Shown: one piece after another, positions 7,329 through 15,284 of the stretch
Numbering within the stretch: position 1 is the first letter of the stretch
How the letters are laid out: every line of letters starts with the position of its first letter
NCBI RefSeq assembly: GCF_003331145.1
Contig: NZ_QLVE01000011.1
Span: forward strand, 62,001 to 126,000
Source: Exiguobacterium sp. TNDT2
GTDB lineage: Bacteria; Bacillota; Bacilli; Exiguobacteriales; Exiguobacteriaceae
Reading direction: 5' to 3'
Length of the DNA: 64,000 bases
Position numbers and translations under genes: made by a program
The notes under the pieces: generated by a model
Database searches by the model: none
Told to the model about the DNA's origin: nothing
The model's input: the letters and a program-made list of their open reading frames with translations, nothing else

Positions 7329-8573
7329 ATGATTCAATCACTCAAACGACTCGACCGTAATATTTGGATTCGCTTCCTCGGGGAGACAATCACCGGCGTC
7401 ATGATGTTCATGATCGCGCCGTTCCTCGTCCTCTATTACAGCGATAAGCTCGACAGTTACATTCAGGTCGGCGTCATCATGGCGACAGGCCCGATCATGG
7501 CCCTCATCGGATCGGTCGTCGGCGGACGGCTCGCGGACCTGTATGGCCGTAAACCGATCATGATGGCCGCGATTCTCGGCGACGCACTCGCCCTTGTCGG
7601 TTTCGCCTTCGCCGAGACGTTCTGGCCGCTCCTGCTCTTGAACGCCATGCTCGGCTTGACGAACTCGTTGTTCCATCCGGCCGCCAGTGCGATGGTGGCG
7701 GACGTGACCGAACCCGAACAGATGAACGAGGCGTTCGGCCTGTTGCGGATGGGCCACAATATCGGGGCGGCGTTCGGCCCGCTTCTCGGCAGTGCCGTCC
7801 TGTTTATCGATCGCCAGTATATCTTCTACTCGGCCGCACTTGTCTTCGTTTTGTACGCGCTCGTCCTCGGTCGTTTCATCCGGGAATCGCTTCCGGAGAC
7901 GTCAGACGCCGACACGCCGTCGAACCGGGACGTGCTGCGGGTGTTCTACAACGACAAGGTGTTCCTCGTGTTCATCTTCGCCGGCGTTTTCATCTCGATG
8001 GGCTTCTCGCTCATCGAGAGCATGCTGCCGCTGTTTTTAAGGGAGTCGATGCCGTCGTTCACCGACCGTGAGAATCCGTTCGCCTACATGCTCGCCTTAA
8101 ACGGCGTCATGGTCGTGTTGTTCCAGTTCCCGATCGCCTCGAAACTCGGCTGCAAGCCGTTCGGAAACGTCATGCTCGCCGGGGCGACCATCTTCGGTGT
8201 CGGCATGATTCTGATCGCTGTCATGCCGCGTCTCCTCTATTCCCTCGGGACGCCATACCTCGTCCTCGTCAGCGTCTTGCTCGCGGTGTACGCGTTCTAT
8301 ACGCTCGGCGAGATGATCATGTCGCCGGTCCAACAGACGTTCATCGCCTTGATCGCACCGGAGAATATGCGCGGCGCCTACAACGGGGCCGCCAGCATCC
8401 AATGGTTGATCGGCGGGGTGACCGCACCGATCATGGCGAGCCTATTCTTTGATCAACGCGCCGGACATATCGCGTTGATTCTCGTCGGGGCGGCCAGCTG
8501 TGTGTCGGGACTCATCTATTGGCAACTCGGACGTCGCGTCAGTGCGGCCGAGGCGAAACAGAAAACGGCTTAA
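7329..8573 (+). CDS. MFS transporter, drug-efflux type
   Basis: Major facilitator protein of 414 residues with about 12 membrane segments. The loop 2-3 signature GGRLADLYGRKPIM lies at about residues 64-77, and motif C-like GPLLGSAVL follows in helix 5. The second half includes GEMIMSPVQQTFIALIAPENMRGAYNG, typical of the YttB/MdtH-like efflux group. ATG 7329 is preferred over TTG 7311 because AGGTG lies 6 nt before it. Expression is expected to depend on read-through of the upstream attenuator, which suggests induction by a translation inhibitor. The substrate is unknown. Confidence 0.85.
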   Translation: MIQSLKRLDRNIWIRFLGETITGVMMFMIAPFLVLYYSDKLDSYIQVGVIMATGPIMALIGSVVGGRLADLYGRKPIMMAAILGDALALVGFAFAETFWPLLLLNAMLGLTNSLFHPAASAMVADVTEPEQMNEAFGLLRMGHNIGAAFGPLLGSAVLFIDRQYIFYSAALVFVLYALVLGRFIRESLPETSDADTPSNRDVLRVFYNDKVFLVFIFAGVFISMGFSLIESMLPLFLRESMPSFTDRENPFAYMLALNGVMVVLFQFPIASKLGCKPFGNVMLAGATIFGVGMILIAVMPRLLYSLGTPYLVLVSVLLAVYAFYTLGEMIMSPVQQTFIALIAPENMRGAYNGAASIQWLIGGVTAPIMASLFFDQRAGHIALILVGAASCVSGLIYWQLGRRVSAAEAKQKTA

Positions 8574-8579
8574 TCCATA

Positions 8580-8613
8580 AACCACACTGAACCTAGTCGT
8601 TTAGTGTGGTTTT
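8580..8613 (+). terminator. Terminator after the MFS gene
   Basis: AAACCACACTgaa...tttAGTGTGGTTTTT forms a 10-bp stem ending in a T run. Confidence 0.85.
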
Positions 8614-8646
8614 TGATTTCGTTTTAATATCGTTAAATTTTGAATT

Positions 8647-8676
8647 TTGCATTCATTTATTCTTTACAAACATAAT
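8647..8676 (+). promoter_or_regulatory. Promoter of the peptide transporter gene
   Basis: TTGCAT (8647-8652), an 18-nt spacer and CATAAT (8671-8676), about 40 nt before the start codon. Confidence 0.6.
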
Positions 8677-8716
8677 GATTCTTTTTTATGATGATACGGT
8701 TAAGGAGGGATCTTTC

Positions 8717-10210
8717 ATGGAAAGGATCGATAAACAGAAAATTGTGGACAGCGTACCGCAAAAAGGATTTTTCGGACAGCCGAAGGGCTTGTTCACGCTA
8801 TTCTTCACTGAGTTTTGGGAACGGTTCTCGTATTATGGGATGCGTGCCATCCTCGTGTTCTACATGTACTATGAGGTGTCAGAAGGCGGTCTCGGTCTCG
8901 ACCAGAACGTCGCCTTGTCAATCATGTCGGTGTACGGCGCACTCGTCTACATGTCGGGGGTCATTGGGGGATGGCTCGCCGACCGTGTGTTCGGGACGTC
9001 GCGTGCCGTCTTCTTCGGCGGTGTGTTCATCATGCTCGGGCATATCGTCTTGTCGATTCCGGGCAGCCTGACGTTCTTGTTCATCTCGATGGCATTGATC
9101 GTCATCGGGACCGGTCTTTTGAAACCGAACGTCTCGAGCATCGTCGGTGACCTGTATCACGAGACGGACCGTCGTCGTGACGCCGGATTCAGCATCTTCT
9201 ATATGGGGATCAACCTCGGTGCCTTCATTTCACCGTTGATCGTCGGTGGGGTCCAAAAGAGCTACGGCTTCCATTGGGGCTTCGCACTCGCCGCGGTCGG
9301 GATGTTCATCGGTCTCGTCGTGTTCATGGTCACGAAGAAAAAAAATCTCGGTCTCGCCGGTTCATACGTGCCGAATCCGTTGACACCGTCTGAGAAGAAA
9401 AACGCGATCAAGTATACGGCGATCGCGGTCGTCCTCATCGGTGGCCTGTTGGCTGTGTTGATTCCACAAGGATTGTTCACGATCAACACGTTCATCGGTC
9501 TCGTCGGTGTGTTCGGGATCGCCATTCCGACGATTTATTTTATCGTCATGTATCGTAGCCCGAAGACGACGGAAATCGAGCGGTCACGGATCATCGCCTA
9601 TATCCCGCTCTTCATCGCCTCGGTCATGTTCTGGGCGATTCAAGAGCAAGGGGCGACGATTTTGGCCAGCTATGCCGACAAGCGGACCGACCTTGAATTT
9701 TTAGGGATCACGCTGTCACCGGCCTGGTTCCAGTCGCTCAACCCGCTGTTCATCATCATGCTCGCACCGGTGTTCGCATGGCTTTGGGTTCGACTCGGTG
9801 ACCGTGAGCCGAGTATCCCGACGAAGTTCGCCTTCGGGATCTTGTTCGCGGGCCTCAGTTTCTTGGTGATTTTGCTCCCGGCCTATTTCGGCGGCCCAGA
9901 CACGCTCGTCAACCCGCTCTGGCTCGTCCTTAGCTATTTCATTGTCGTGCTCGGTGAGCTCAGCCTGTCGCCGGTCGGTCTGTCGGCGACGACGAAACTC
10001 GCTCCGGCCGCCTTCTCGGCCCAGACGATGTCGCTCTGGTTCTTATCGAACGCGGCGGCGCAAGGGATCAACGCTCAGCTCGTCCGTTTCTATTCACCGG
10101 AGAACGAGATGCTCTACTTCGGGATTATCGGTGGGGCGGCCATCGTGCTCAGTCTGATCTTGTTTGCACTCGCCCCGGTCATCAAAAAGTATATGCGCGG
10201 CATTCATTAA
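8717..10210 (+). CDS. dtpT: Proton-coupled di/tripeptide transporter (POT family, DtpT-like)
   Basis: POT/PTR2 symporter of 497 residues importing di- and tripeptides with protons. The proton-coupling ExxER-type motif FTEFWERFSYYGMRAILV is at about residues 27-44, and the family motif region YMGINLGAFISPLIVG lies near 155. There are about 14 hydrophobic segments. ATG 8717 follows AAGGAGGG at 8702-8709; the longer open frame from 8606 lacks a ribosome binding site and crosses the promoter. It is monocistronic, with its own promoter and a terminator shared with glnA. Confidence 0.93.
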   Translation: MERIDKQKIVDSVPQKGFFGQPKGLFTLFFTEFWERFSYYGMRAILVFYMYYEVSEGGLGLDQNVALSIMSVYGALVYMSGVIGGWLADRVFGTSRAVFFGGVFIMLGHIVLSIPGSLTFLFISMALIVIGTGLLKPNVSSIVGDLYHETDRRRDAGFSIFYMGINLGAFISPLIVGGVQKSYGFHWGFALAAVGMFIGLVVFMVTKKKNLGLAGSYVPNPLTPSEKKNAIKYTAIAVVLIGGLLAVLIPQGLFTINTFIGLVGVFGIAIPTIYFIVMYRSPKTTEIERSRIIAYIPLFIASVMFWAIQEQGATILASYADKRTDLEFLGITLSPAWFQSLNPLFIIMLAPVFAWLWVRLGDREPSIPTKFAFGILFAGLSFLVILLPAYFGGPDTLVNPLWLVLSYFIVVLGELSLSPVGLSATTKLAPAAFSAQTMSLWFLSNAAAQGINAQLVRFYSPENEMLYFGIIGGAAIVLSLILFALAPVIKKYMRGIH

Positions 10211-10214
10211 GCGT

Positions 10215-10248
10215 AAAAGCCCATTCCTCGGCCGAGGAATGGGCTTTT
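10215..10248. terminator. Bidirectional terminator between dtpT and glnA
   Basis: A perfect palindrome, AAAAGCCCATTCCTCGG and its complement, flanked by A and T runs. It serves both convergent genes. Confidence 0.92.
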
Positions 10249-10259
10249 GTATGCTTTGC

Positions 10260-11555
10260 TTATTTACGGACTTGGATGAGCGACAAGTAGCGGTCGATCA
10301 AGTCATGGTTGAAGTAATCGTGGAACCGGTCCGACTTGAGCGATTGGATCGACTCATGGAACGTCGCCGGGAGTGACGAGATACCTTGGCTCTCGATTTG
10401 TTTGGCCGAGTACTCAAACAAGTCGTCCTCGTTCGGTGATGACGGCTCAAGCTGTTGCTCGATCCCTTCGAGTCCAGCGTAAATCAGGGCCGCGAGGGCG
10501 AGATATGGGTTGGCGCTCGGGTCTGGGTTACGGACTTCGACGCGTGTCGCACTGCCGCGTGACGCCGGGATCCGAATCATCGAGCTACGGTTCGACGGGC
10601 TCCAACAGATATTCACCGGTGCCTCGAAGCCTGGCACGAGACGCTCATATGATTCCGGGAGCGGGTTCGTGAAGATGGCCGTCGCACGGGCATGCTTCAA
10701 GATGCCTTCGATGAAGTGACGGGCTGTGAGCGACAGTCCGTAGTCCGACTCTGGCTCTTCGAATGCATTGACCGTCGGCTTGCCATCCTTGTCGTTCTTC
10801 CATACCGAGATGTTCAGGTGCATCCCAGAACCGTTGACGTCGCGGAGCGGTTTCGGCAAGAACGACACTTTCGCATTTTTCTCTTGGGCCGCCAATGTGA
10901 CGATTTCTTTAAAGAATTGGATGTTGTCGGCCGTATGCAACGCGTCATCATACTTGATACCGATCTCGTGCTGGGCCGGTGCGACTTCATGGTGGACCGC
11001 CTCGATGTTGAAGCCGACATCGCTCAACCGGTTGGCGATATGTTGACGTACCTCATAACCTTTGTCTTCCGAACGTGTCGAGAAGTATCCGGCCTCGTCG
11101 TAGAATTCGCCTTTCTCGTCGAAGATGAAGAATTCCGGCTCGGCGCCGACGAAGATCGAGTATCCGTCGCCTGCAGCGCGCTCGAGGGCATCTTTCAAGA
11201 CGTTGCGCGGGTCAAACTCATACCGTTCCCCGTCTGGCGTGCAGACGTCACAGAAGAAGGCTAGGATGCTCTCGTCCCCGTCCTGTTCGTAGCGTGGACG
11301 ATCTAAATCCGGTCTCAAGAATAGGTCTGAGTTTTTGATGGAAGAAAAACCGGCGATGGATGAACCGTCAAACATCGTCTTCCCTTCAAAAACTTCCGGC
11401 AACAATTTTGCAGAGAGAGTCAATAGCTTCAAGTCTCCAAGCACGTCGGAGAAGTACATATGGATTTGAGTGATCCCTTTCTCCTGAACCGTTTTTTCAA
11501 TCTCTTCTTGCCTCTTCCTGTTGCCATCCTTGTCAGTTCCGAATAGATTAGCCAT
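10260..11555 (-). CDS. glnA: Glutamine synthetase, type I (short-tailed)
   Basis: ATP-dependent ligase making glutamine from glutamate and ammonia, 431 residues. The family blocks are MFDGSSIAGF, VGAEPEFFIF, HHEVAPAQHEIG, NGSGMHLNIS, the flap region VPGFEAPVN, NRSSMIRIPASRGSATRVEVR and NPYLALAALI. No adenylylation insertion is seen, so it resembles GSI-alpha. Compared with B. subtilis GlnA (444 residues) the C-terminal tail is shorter and ends LSLIQVRK, lacking the WEREQYMSQY-type end that contacts GlnR and TnrA. No glnR lies beside it. ATG 11555 is chosen over GTG 11573 since GAGG sits 12 nt upstream. It may be the cell's only GS or a second one. Confidence 0.9.
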   Translation of the reverse strand: MANLFGTDKDGNRKRQEEIEKTVQEKGITQIHMYFSDVLGDLKLLTLSAKLLPEVFEGKTMFDGSSIAGFSSIKNSDLFLRPDLDRPRYEQDGDESILAFFCDVCTPDGERYEFDPRNVLKDALERAAGDGYSIFVGAEPEFFIFDEKGEFYDEAGYFSTRSEDKGYEVRQHIANRLSDVGFNIEAVHHEVAPAQHEIGIKYDDALHTADNIQFFKEIVTLAAQEKNAKVSFLPKPLRDVNGSGMHLNISVWKNDKDGKPTVNAFEEPESDYGLSLTARHFIEGILKHARATAIFTNPLPESYERLVPGFEAPVNICWSPSNRSSMIRIPASRGSATRVEVRNPDPSANPYLALAALIYAGLEGIEQQLEPSSPNEDDLFEYSAKQIESQGISSLPATFHESIQSLKSDRFHDYFNHDLIDRYLSLIQVRK

Positions 11556-11571
11556 GATTCTAAAAAACCTC

Positions 11572-11633
11572 ACTTAAGTTATTTGACAGATCAACACTGT
11601 CATGACGTACCTTGCGTACGCTTCTCCTTAAGT
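11572..11633 (-). promoter_or_regulatory. Candidate structured leader of glnA (three-way junction)
   Basis: Three nested inverted repeats fit one compact fold on the minus strand. P1 is ACTTAAG (11627-11633) with CTTAAGT (11572-11578). One arm is CGTAC-GCAAG-GTACG (11606-11620) and the other is TGACAG-N7-CTGTCA (11584-11602). P1's 3' strand abuts the GAGG ribosome binding site. It matches no riboswitch class I recognise. TGACAG-N7-CTGTCA could alternatively be a DNA operator. Confidence 0.45.
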
Positions 11634-11643
11634 CATAACCCAC

Positions 11644-11672
11644 TTTAAAAAATGTTAAACCCCTAATTTGAA
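11644..11672 (-). promoter_or_regulatory. Probable glnA promoter
   Basis: Minus-strand TTCAAA (11667-11672), a 17-nt spacer and TTTAAA (11644-11649). The start would be near 11637, just ahead of the predicted leader fold. Confidence 0.5.
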
Positions 11673-11747
11673 ACATCAGGCTGAAAGTGGCTCATTCCGC
11701 CGTCGCTTGTTATGATGGGGAGAGACTGAAAAGAGAGGAAGAACGCT

Positions 11748-12785
11748 GTGAACATTTTTATGACCGGTGCGACCGGATTTTTAGGGGGACGGCTTGCCCG
11801 CGAGTTGATCCATCGAGGCCATCAACTGTGCGTCCTTGCCCGTACGCCTGAAAAAGTGGCGGCGATGTTCTCGAAGGAAGAACGCCGCTCGATTACAGTG
11901 CTGTCCGGGGATTTGACGGCCCCGTTCCTTGGAGCGGACGAGGATTTTATCACAAACCATGACCGGAGCTTCGACCTGGTGCTCCACATGGCCGCGCTCG
12001 TCAAATTCGATGAGGAACTCCGCGATGAGCTGTTCGAGACGAACTTGACGGGGACGCAGCAAGCGCTTAACCTCGCGAAAGCTTTGCACTGCCCCCGCTT
12101 CTTCCACGTCAGTACGGCCTATACGCTCGGGGCACGCGAGATCGGAGATGAGACGCTGTATGCGACCGATCAGACATTCCATAACCCGTACGAGGAGAGC
12201 AAGGCCCATGCCGAACAAGCCGTTTGGGAAGCCCGGCATGACCTGGCCGTCTCCATTTTCCGGCCCGCCATCATCGTCGGTGACTCGAAGACCGGCGAAG
12301 CCGATTCGAAGTTCACGATGTACGGCTATATGCGGGCCCTGGAAGTGTTCAAGCGTCGACTCGAACGGAGAGGCGCCCCTGTCGGCCCGATCCGGCTTCT
12401 CGGGTCCGAGACGGGCACGTCGAACCTCGTCCCGGTCGATTATGTGGCCGACGTGCTGCTCGCGGCCATCGAGCACGCACGTCCGAATACGATTTATAAC
12501 GTGACGAACGATGCCCCGCCGCGCAACGAGACGATGCTCGAATATATGAAGCAGGCGCTCGAGTTCCCACATTTGAAAATCACCGAGACGGCGACGTCCT
12601 CGTTGAGCAACGTCGAGCAGACGTTCAACGAGATGGTAAAAGTGTTCAACCCGTACTTGAACCGCAACATCTCATTCCAGGATGCGAACACGAAACGCCT
12701 GTTGCAGGACGCCGGGTTCAAACCGCTCGATTTGAACGAGCGCTCGCTGCGCCGGATCGTGAACGCCTATTACGAGACGAAATGA
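11748..12785 (+). CDS. Extended SDR / NAD-dependent epimerase-type oxidoreductase
   Basis: Rossmann-fold protein of 345 residues with the N-terminal NAD(P) motif TGATGFLGGRLA (residues 6-17) and the catalytic pair Tyr-x3-Lys in NPYEESKAHAE. An upstream STAYTLG supplies the Ser. The overall pattern (GDLTAPFLG, VLHMAALVKFDEELRD, IFRPAIIVGDSKTGE, PVDYVADVL) resembles thioester-reductase/male-sterility-like extended SDRs. The exact substrate is unknown. GTG start at 11748 follows GAGAGGAAG. It is divergent from glnA and monocistronic. Confidence 0.85.
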   Translation: MNIFMTGATGFLGGRLARELIHRGHQLCVLARTPEKVAAMFSKEERRSITVLSGDLTAPFLGADEDFITNHDRSFDLVLHMAALVKFDEELRDELFETNLTGTQQALNLAKALHCPRFFHVSTAYTLGAREIGDETLYATDQTFHNPYEESKAHAEQAVWEARHDLAVSIFRPAIIVGDSKTGEADSKFTMYGYMRALEVFKRRLERRGAPVGPIRLLGSETGTSNLVPVDYVADVLLAAIEHARPNTIYNVTNDAPPRNETMLEYMKQALEFPHLKITETATSSLSNVEQTFNEMVKVFNPYLNRNISFQDANTKRLLQDAGFKPLDLNERSLRRIVNAYYETK

Positions 12786-12787
12786 CA

Positions 12788-12825
12788 ACAGCCGGGACTG
12801 ATCCGTATCAGTTCCGGCTGTTTTT
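12788..12825 (+). terminator. Terminator after the SDR gene
   Basis: ACAGCCGGGACTGAT-ccg-TATCAGTTCCGGCTGT is a near-perfect stem followed by TTTTT. It overlaps the stop codon of the convergent gene. Confidence 0.88.
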
Positions 12826-13147
12826 ATGATTTGTCGCAAACAAGGACGATCTTCCCGGCTTGGATTTCACCTTCGAGGGACTCGACCATCTCTTTCGTCA
12901 GACCGAGGCTCTCAAGCTGATCGATGCGGTCATCCGAGTTTTTCGTGAACTTCGACATGAGCGATTCCCACAATCCTTTTTCAGTGATGCGGTATGGTTG
13001 TACACCTGCTTCTGCGGCAAGACGCACCGTCAATTCTTCATCTTTGGCAAATAAGTAAATGTTCTCGTTGACACATCCGCCTGACACCATTCCATTCACT
13101 TCATGGTCGACCGAGGTCATATCCCGCACGATTCTTGTTTCTAACAT
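12824..13147 (-). CDS. General stress protein 17M/YflT-like protein
   Basis: A soluble 107-residue protein. It starts MLETRIVRDMTSVDHEVNGM, then NENIYLFAKDEELTVRLAAEAGV, which fits the general stress protein 17M (YflT) domain found in SigB-controlled proteins of Bacillales. ATG 13147 gives 6-nt spacing from AGGAGG; ATG 13153 touches the ribosome binding site and is less likely. Its biochemical role is unknown. A SigB promoter was not clearly seen. Confidence 0.75.
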   Translation of the reverse strand: MLETRIVRDMTSVDHEVNGMVSGGCVNENIYLFAKDEELTVRLAAEAGVQPYRITEKGLWESLMSKFTKNSDDRIDQLESLGLTKEMVESLEGEIQAGKIVLVCDKS

Positions 13148-13251
13148 ATTCATCCTCCTAAACGTCCGCTGTTCTAAAATCGAATAATATACTATTCCCG
13201 AAAAATGAGTCGTAAAACCCATTTTCCGTCAGCGATTTGAAAAAGAGGGAC

Positions 13252-13479
13252 TCAAGAAAACGTGGCGGTCCAGTCATCGATTCCAAAATGATCGACGATG
13301 CCTTGGATTCGTGCCCGTTCCTCCGGTTCAGACGAGACCCCTTCACGGCTGAGACGGACGATATTGACCCCGGTCTGCCAATCGATCTTCCCCGCCCGAT
13401 AACCGGCCTGTTGCAACAGGCCGGCGACGATCTCGAGCTTCTCGCGCTCCATCGATTTCAATGTATGGCTCACTCTCAC
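13252..13479 (-). CDS. Small protein of unknown function, 75 residues
   Basis: A short frame starting at GTG 13479, placed 8 nt after GGAAGGAG; longer in-frame starts lack a ribosome binding site. The predicted protein is charged and soluble (MRVSHTLKSMEREKLEIVAG at the N-terminus) with a central LLQQAGYRAGKIDWQTGVNIVRL. I do not recognise it. Its upstream region faces the promoter of the plus-strand RelA/SpoT-domain gene, so the two are divergent. Confidence 0.6.
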   Translation of the reverse strand: MRVSHTLKSMEREKLEIVAGLLQQAGYRAGKIDWQTGVNIVRLSREGVSSEPEERARIQGIVDHFGIDDWTATFS

Positions 13480-13591
13480 ATGCGACACTCCTTCCCGTTC
13501 CAAGCCGTATTGTATCATAGTGACGGCAGACAGGTGCGACAGCGATTTCAATGATGCTATACTAACTATAATGAGACAAGGAGTGATCTAG

Positions 13592-14650
13592 ATGCCGAGA
13601 CAGGATATGAATACGATCATGCTCGACTATATGAATGAGAAAGAGGATTACGAGGCGTTCGCCGCCAAACTGAAGTCGCTCCTCAGCGAGCTATTGAATG
13701 ACGCCGGGATTCAGTTCCACTCGATCGTCGCCCGGGCCAAGGAAGCGGAGAGTCTGTATGCCAAACTGTCCCGCAAACCGTATCAATACCGGTCATTGCG
13801 CGACGTCCAAGACTTGGCGGGGATTCGGATCGTGACCTATTTCCATGACGACGTCCGGGCCGTGGCCCAAATCCTTGAGGACGAGTTCCGAATCGACCGT
13901 GAACAGTCGATTGATAAATCCACGTTGCTTGATTCAAACGAGTTCGGCTACCTCTCGGTCCATTATGTGGTCGGTTTGAGTGACAAGCGGCTCGGTCTCG
14001 GCGAGTATCGTCGTTTCGAGGAAAAAGAGGCCGAGATTCAAGTCCGGTCCATCTTGCAACACGCTTGGGCCGAAATCGAGCACGACCTCGGCTATAAAAA
14101 TCCGAATGCCGTCCCGCCGGAGATCAAACGCAGTTTCAGCCGTGTCGCCGGGCTCCTCGAGATTGCCGACTCCGAGTTCGTCAACATCCGTAAACAGTTG
14201 CGGACGTTCGAACAAGAGACGGTGGAGCGAATCGTCGAGTCCCCTGACAAGGTGAGCATCACTCGGGACAACCTGAACTATTACATCGCCAACGATGTCA
14301 CCGTCGAGAAGCTCGACAACGCCATCTTCCAGAGCGACTGGTTGCTCGACACCGACTTGTCGACGATCATCGAGCTGACACGCATGTTCCACTACGCCGA
14401 GATTCGCACGTTCCAGGACTTGAGTGACACCCTCGACCGTTACTTTGAGCGGGCCATCCAATCTGCGACGCTCTTACCGTCGTCATTACTGCCCCGGCAA
14501 GGGATGGGAGTCGTCTATGCCGTCCTCGCTAAACTGCTCGCCGAAGGAGATGATCAGCAAATTGAGTTCTTTTTCCGCCGCTTCTATCCGGACTTGAAAC
14601 ATTACGACGAGGTCATCCAAGAACTTCGTACCCGCGAAGAGCCATCATAA
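13592..14650 (+). CDS. RelA/SpoT-domain (p)ppGpp synthetase-like protein, long form
   Basis: A 352-residue protein with a RelA_SpoT catalytic domain at about 30-200. It includes YRSLRDVQDLAGIRIVTYF (synthetase G-loop region), FGYLSVHYVVGL and EIQVRSILQHAWAEIEHDLGYK. There is no HD hydrolase, TGS or ACT domain. It is longer than RelP/RelQ (about 210-260) because of a C-terminal half of about 150 residues of unknown fold, mostly alpha-helical in look. It probably makes (p)ppGpp or a related nucleotide, which is not proven. ATG follows CAAGGAG; TATAAT near 13570 is a likely -10. No antitoxin gene is adjacent. Confidence 0.82.
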   Translation: MPRQDMNTIMLDYMNEKEDYEAFAAKLKSLLSELLNDAGIQFHSIVARAKEAESLYAKLSRKPYQYRSLRDVQDLAGIRIVTYFHDDVRAVAQILEDEFRIDREQSIDKSTLLDSNEFGYLSVHYVVGLSDKRLGLGEYRRFEEKEAEIQVRSILQHAWAEIEHDLGYKNPNAVPPEIKRSFSRVAGLLEIADSEFVNIRKQLRTFEQETVERIVESPDKVSITRDNLNYYIANDVTVEKLDNAIFQSDWLLDTDLSTIIELTRMFHYAEIRTFQDLSDTLDRYFERAIQSATLLPSSLLPRQGMGVVYAVLAKLLAEGDDQQIEFFFRRFYPDLKHYDEVIQELRTREEPS

Positions 14651-14735
14651 CTTTACAGACTTCATGTTTTTGTTGTAGAATGTTTCTATGTTCTGAAATA
14701 TATGCAAAATAATGATATTTATGTAGGAGGTACGC

Positions 14736-15179
14736 TTGAGGATGACTTCACCTATACACACAGCATCCCGCCGTCAGCTCGTCGCTGATGCTGAGCGAGG
14801 GATTCGCATGAACTATCGCGGAGTGAAAAAAAACCTCCGATCGATGTTCTCTCAATACTTGACGCGAAACGAATTCTTCATCCTTCGTTCGCTCTGTCAA
14901 CATAGTCCTCAAATCGCCTCGGCCCTGTCAAATGAGTTTCAGTTCTCGGCCTCGATGATCACGGCACTCGCAGATGAGCTCACGAAAAAAGGGTTGATTT
15001 CACGCGAACGCAGCGAACGTGACCGTCGCGTCGTTGAGTTGCAAGCGACCGAGGAAGGTCGTGCCTTGTTCGAGACGTTAGAAGACATGAAAATCGAGTA
15101 CTTGATGGACGTGTTCGAAGACTTCTCAGATGACGAGTTGATTCTTCTGTCAAGACTGCTTGACCGGATGGACGCATAA
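14736..15179 (+). CDS. MarR family transcriptional regulator
   Basis: A winged-helix regulator of 147 residues. The MarR DNA-binding core is ASMITALADELTKKGLISRERSERDRRVVELQATEEG in pieces at about 70-110, with the wing RSERDRRVVEL. The start is TTG 14736, 5 nt after AGGAGG; ATG 14742 is an alternative. It is not beside an obvious efflux target, so its regulon is unknown. The short upstream region holds TAGAA-TGT-TTCTA, a possible but weak self-operator. Confidence 0.85.
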   Translation: MRMTSPIHTASRRQLVADAERGIRMNYRGVKKNLRSMFSQYLTRNEFFILRSLCQHSPQIASALSNEFQFSASMITALADELTKKGLISRERSERDRRVVELQATEEGRALFETLEDMKIEYLMDVFEDFSDDELILLSRLLDRMDA

Positions 15180-15219
15180 AACGACTGGGCCCGATTCATT
15201 TCGGCCCCAGTCGTTTTTC
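15177..15219 (+). terminator. Terminator after the MarR gene
   Basis: AAACGACTGGGCCCGA...TCGGCCCCAGTCGTTTTT is a long GC-rich stem with a T run. Confidence 0.9.
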
Positions 15220-15239
15220 TTATATCTTGCCACATAGTT

Positions 15240-15281
15240 AAAAACCCTCGGTCAAGGCAGTTGCCTTGTTCGAGGGTTTTT
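15240..15281 (-). terminator. Terminator after the sortase gene
   Basis: AAAAACCCTCG...CGAGGGTTTTT with an inner AAGGCA/TGCCTT pairing. It lies just past the sortase stop on the minus strand. Confidence 0.88.
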
Positions 15282-15284
15282 CGT

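Noticed and set aside
11781-12572. A 263-codon open frame on the minus strand
   Set aside because: It is antisense to the extended SDR gene; the composition is that of a shadow frame, while the plus-strand frame has clear SDR motifs.
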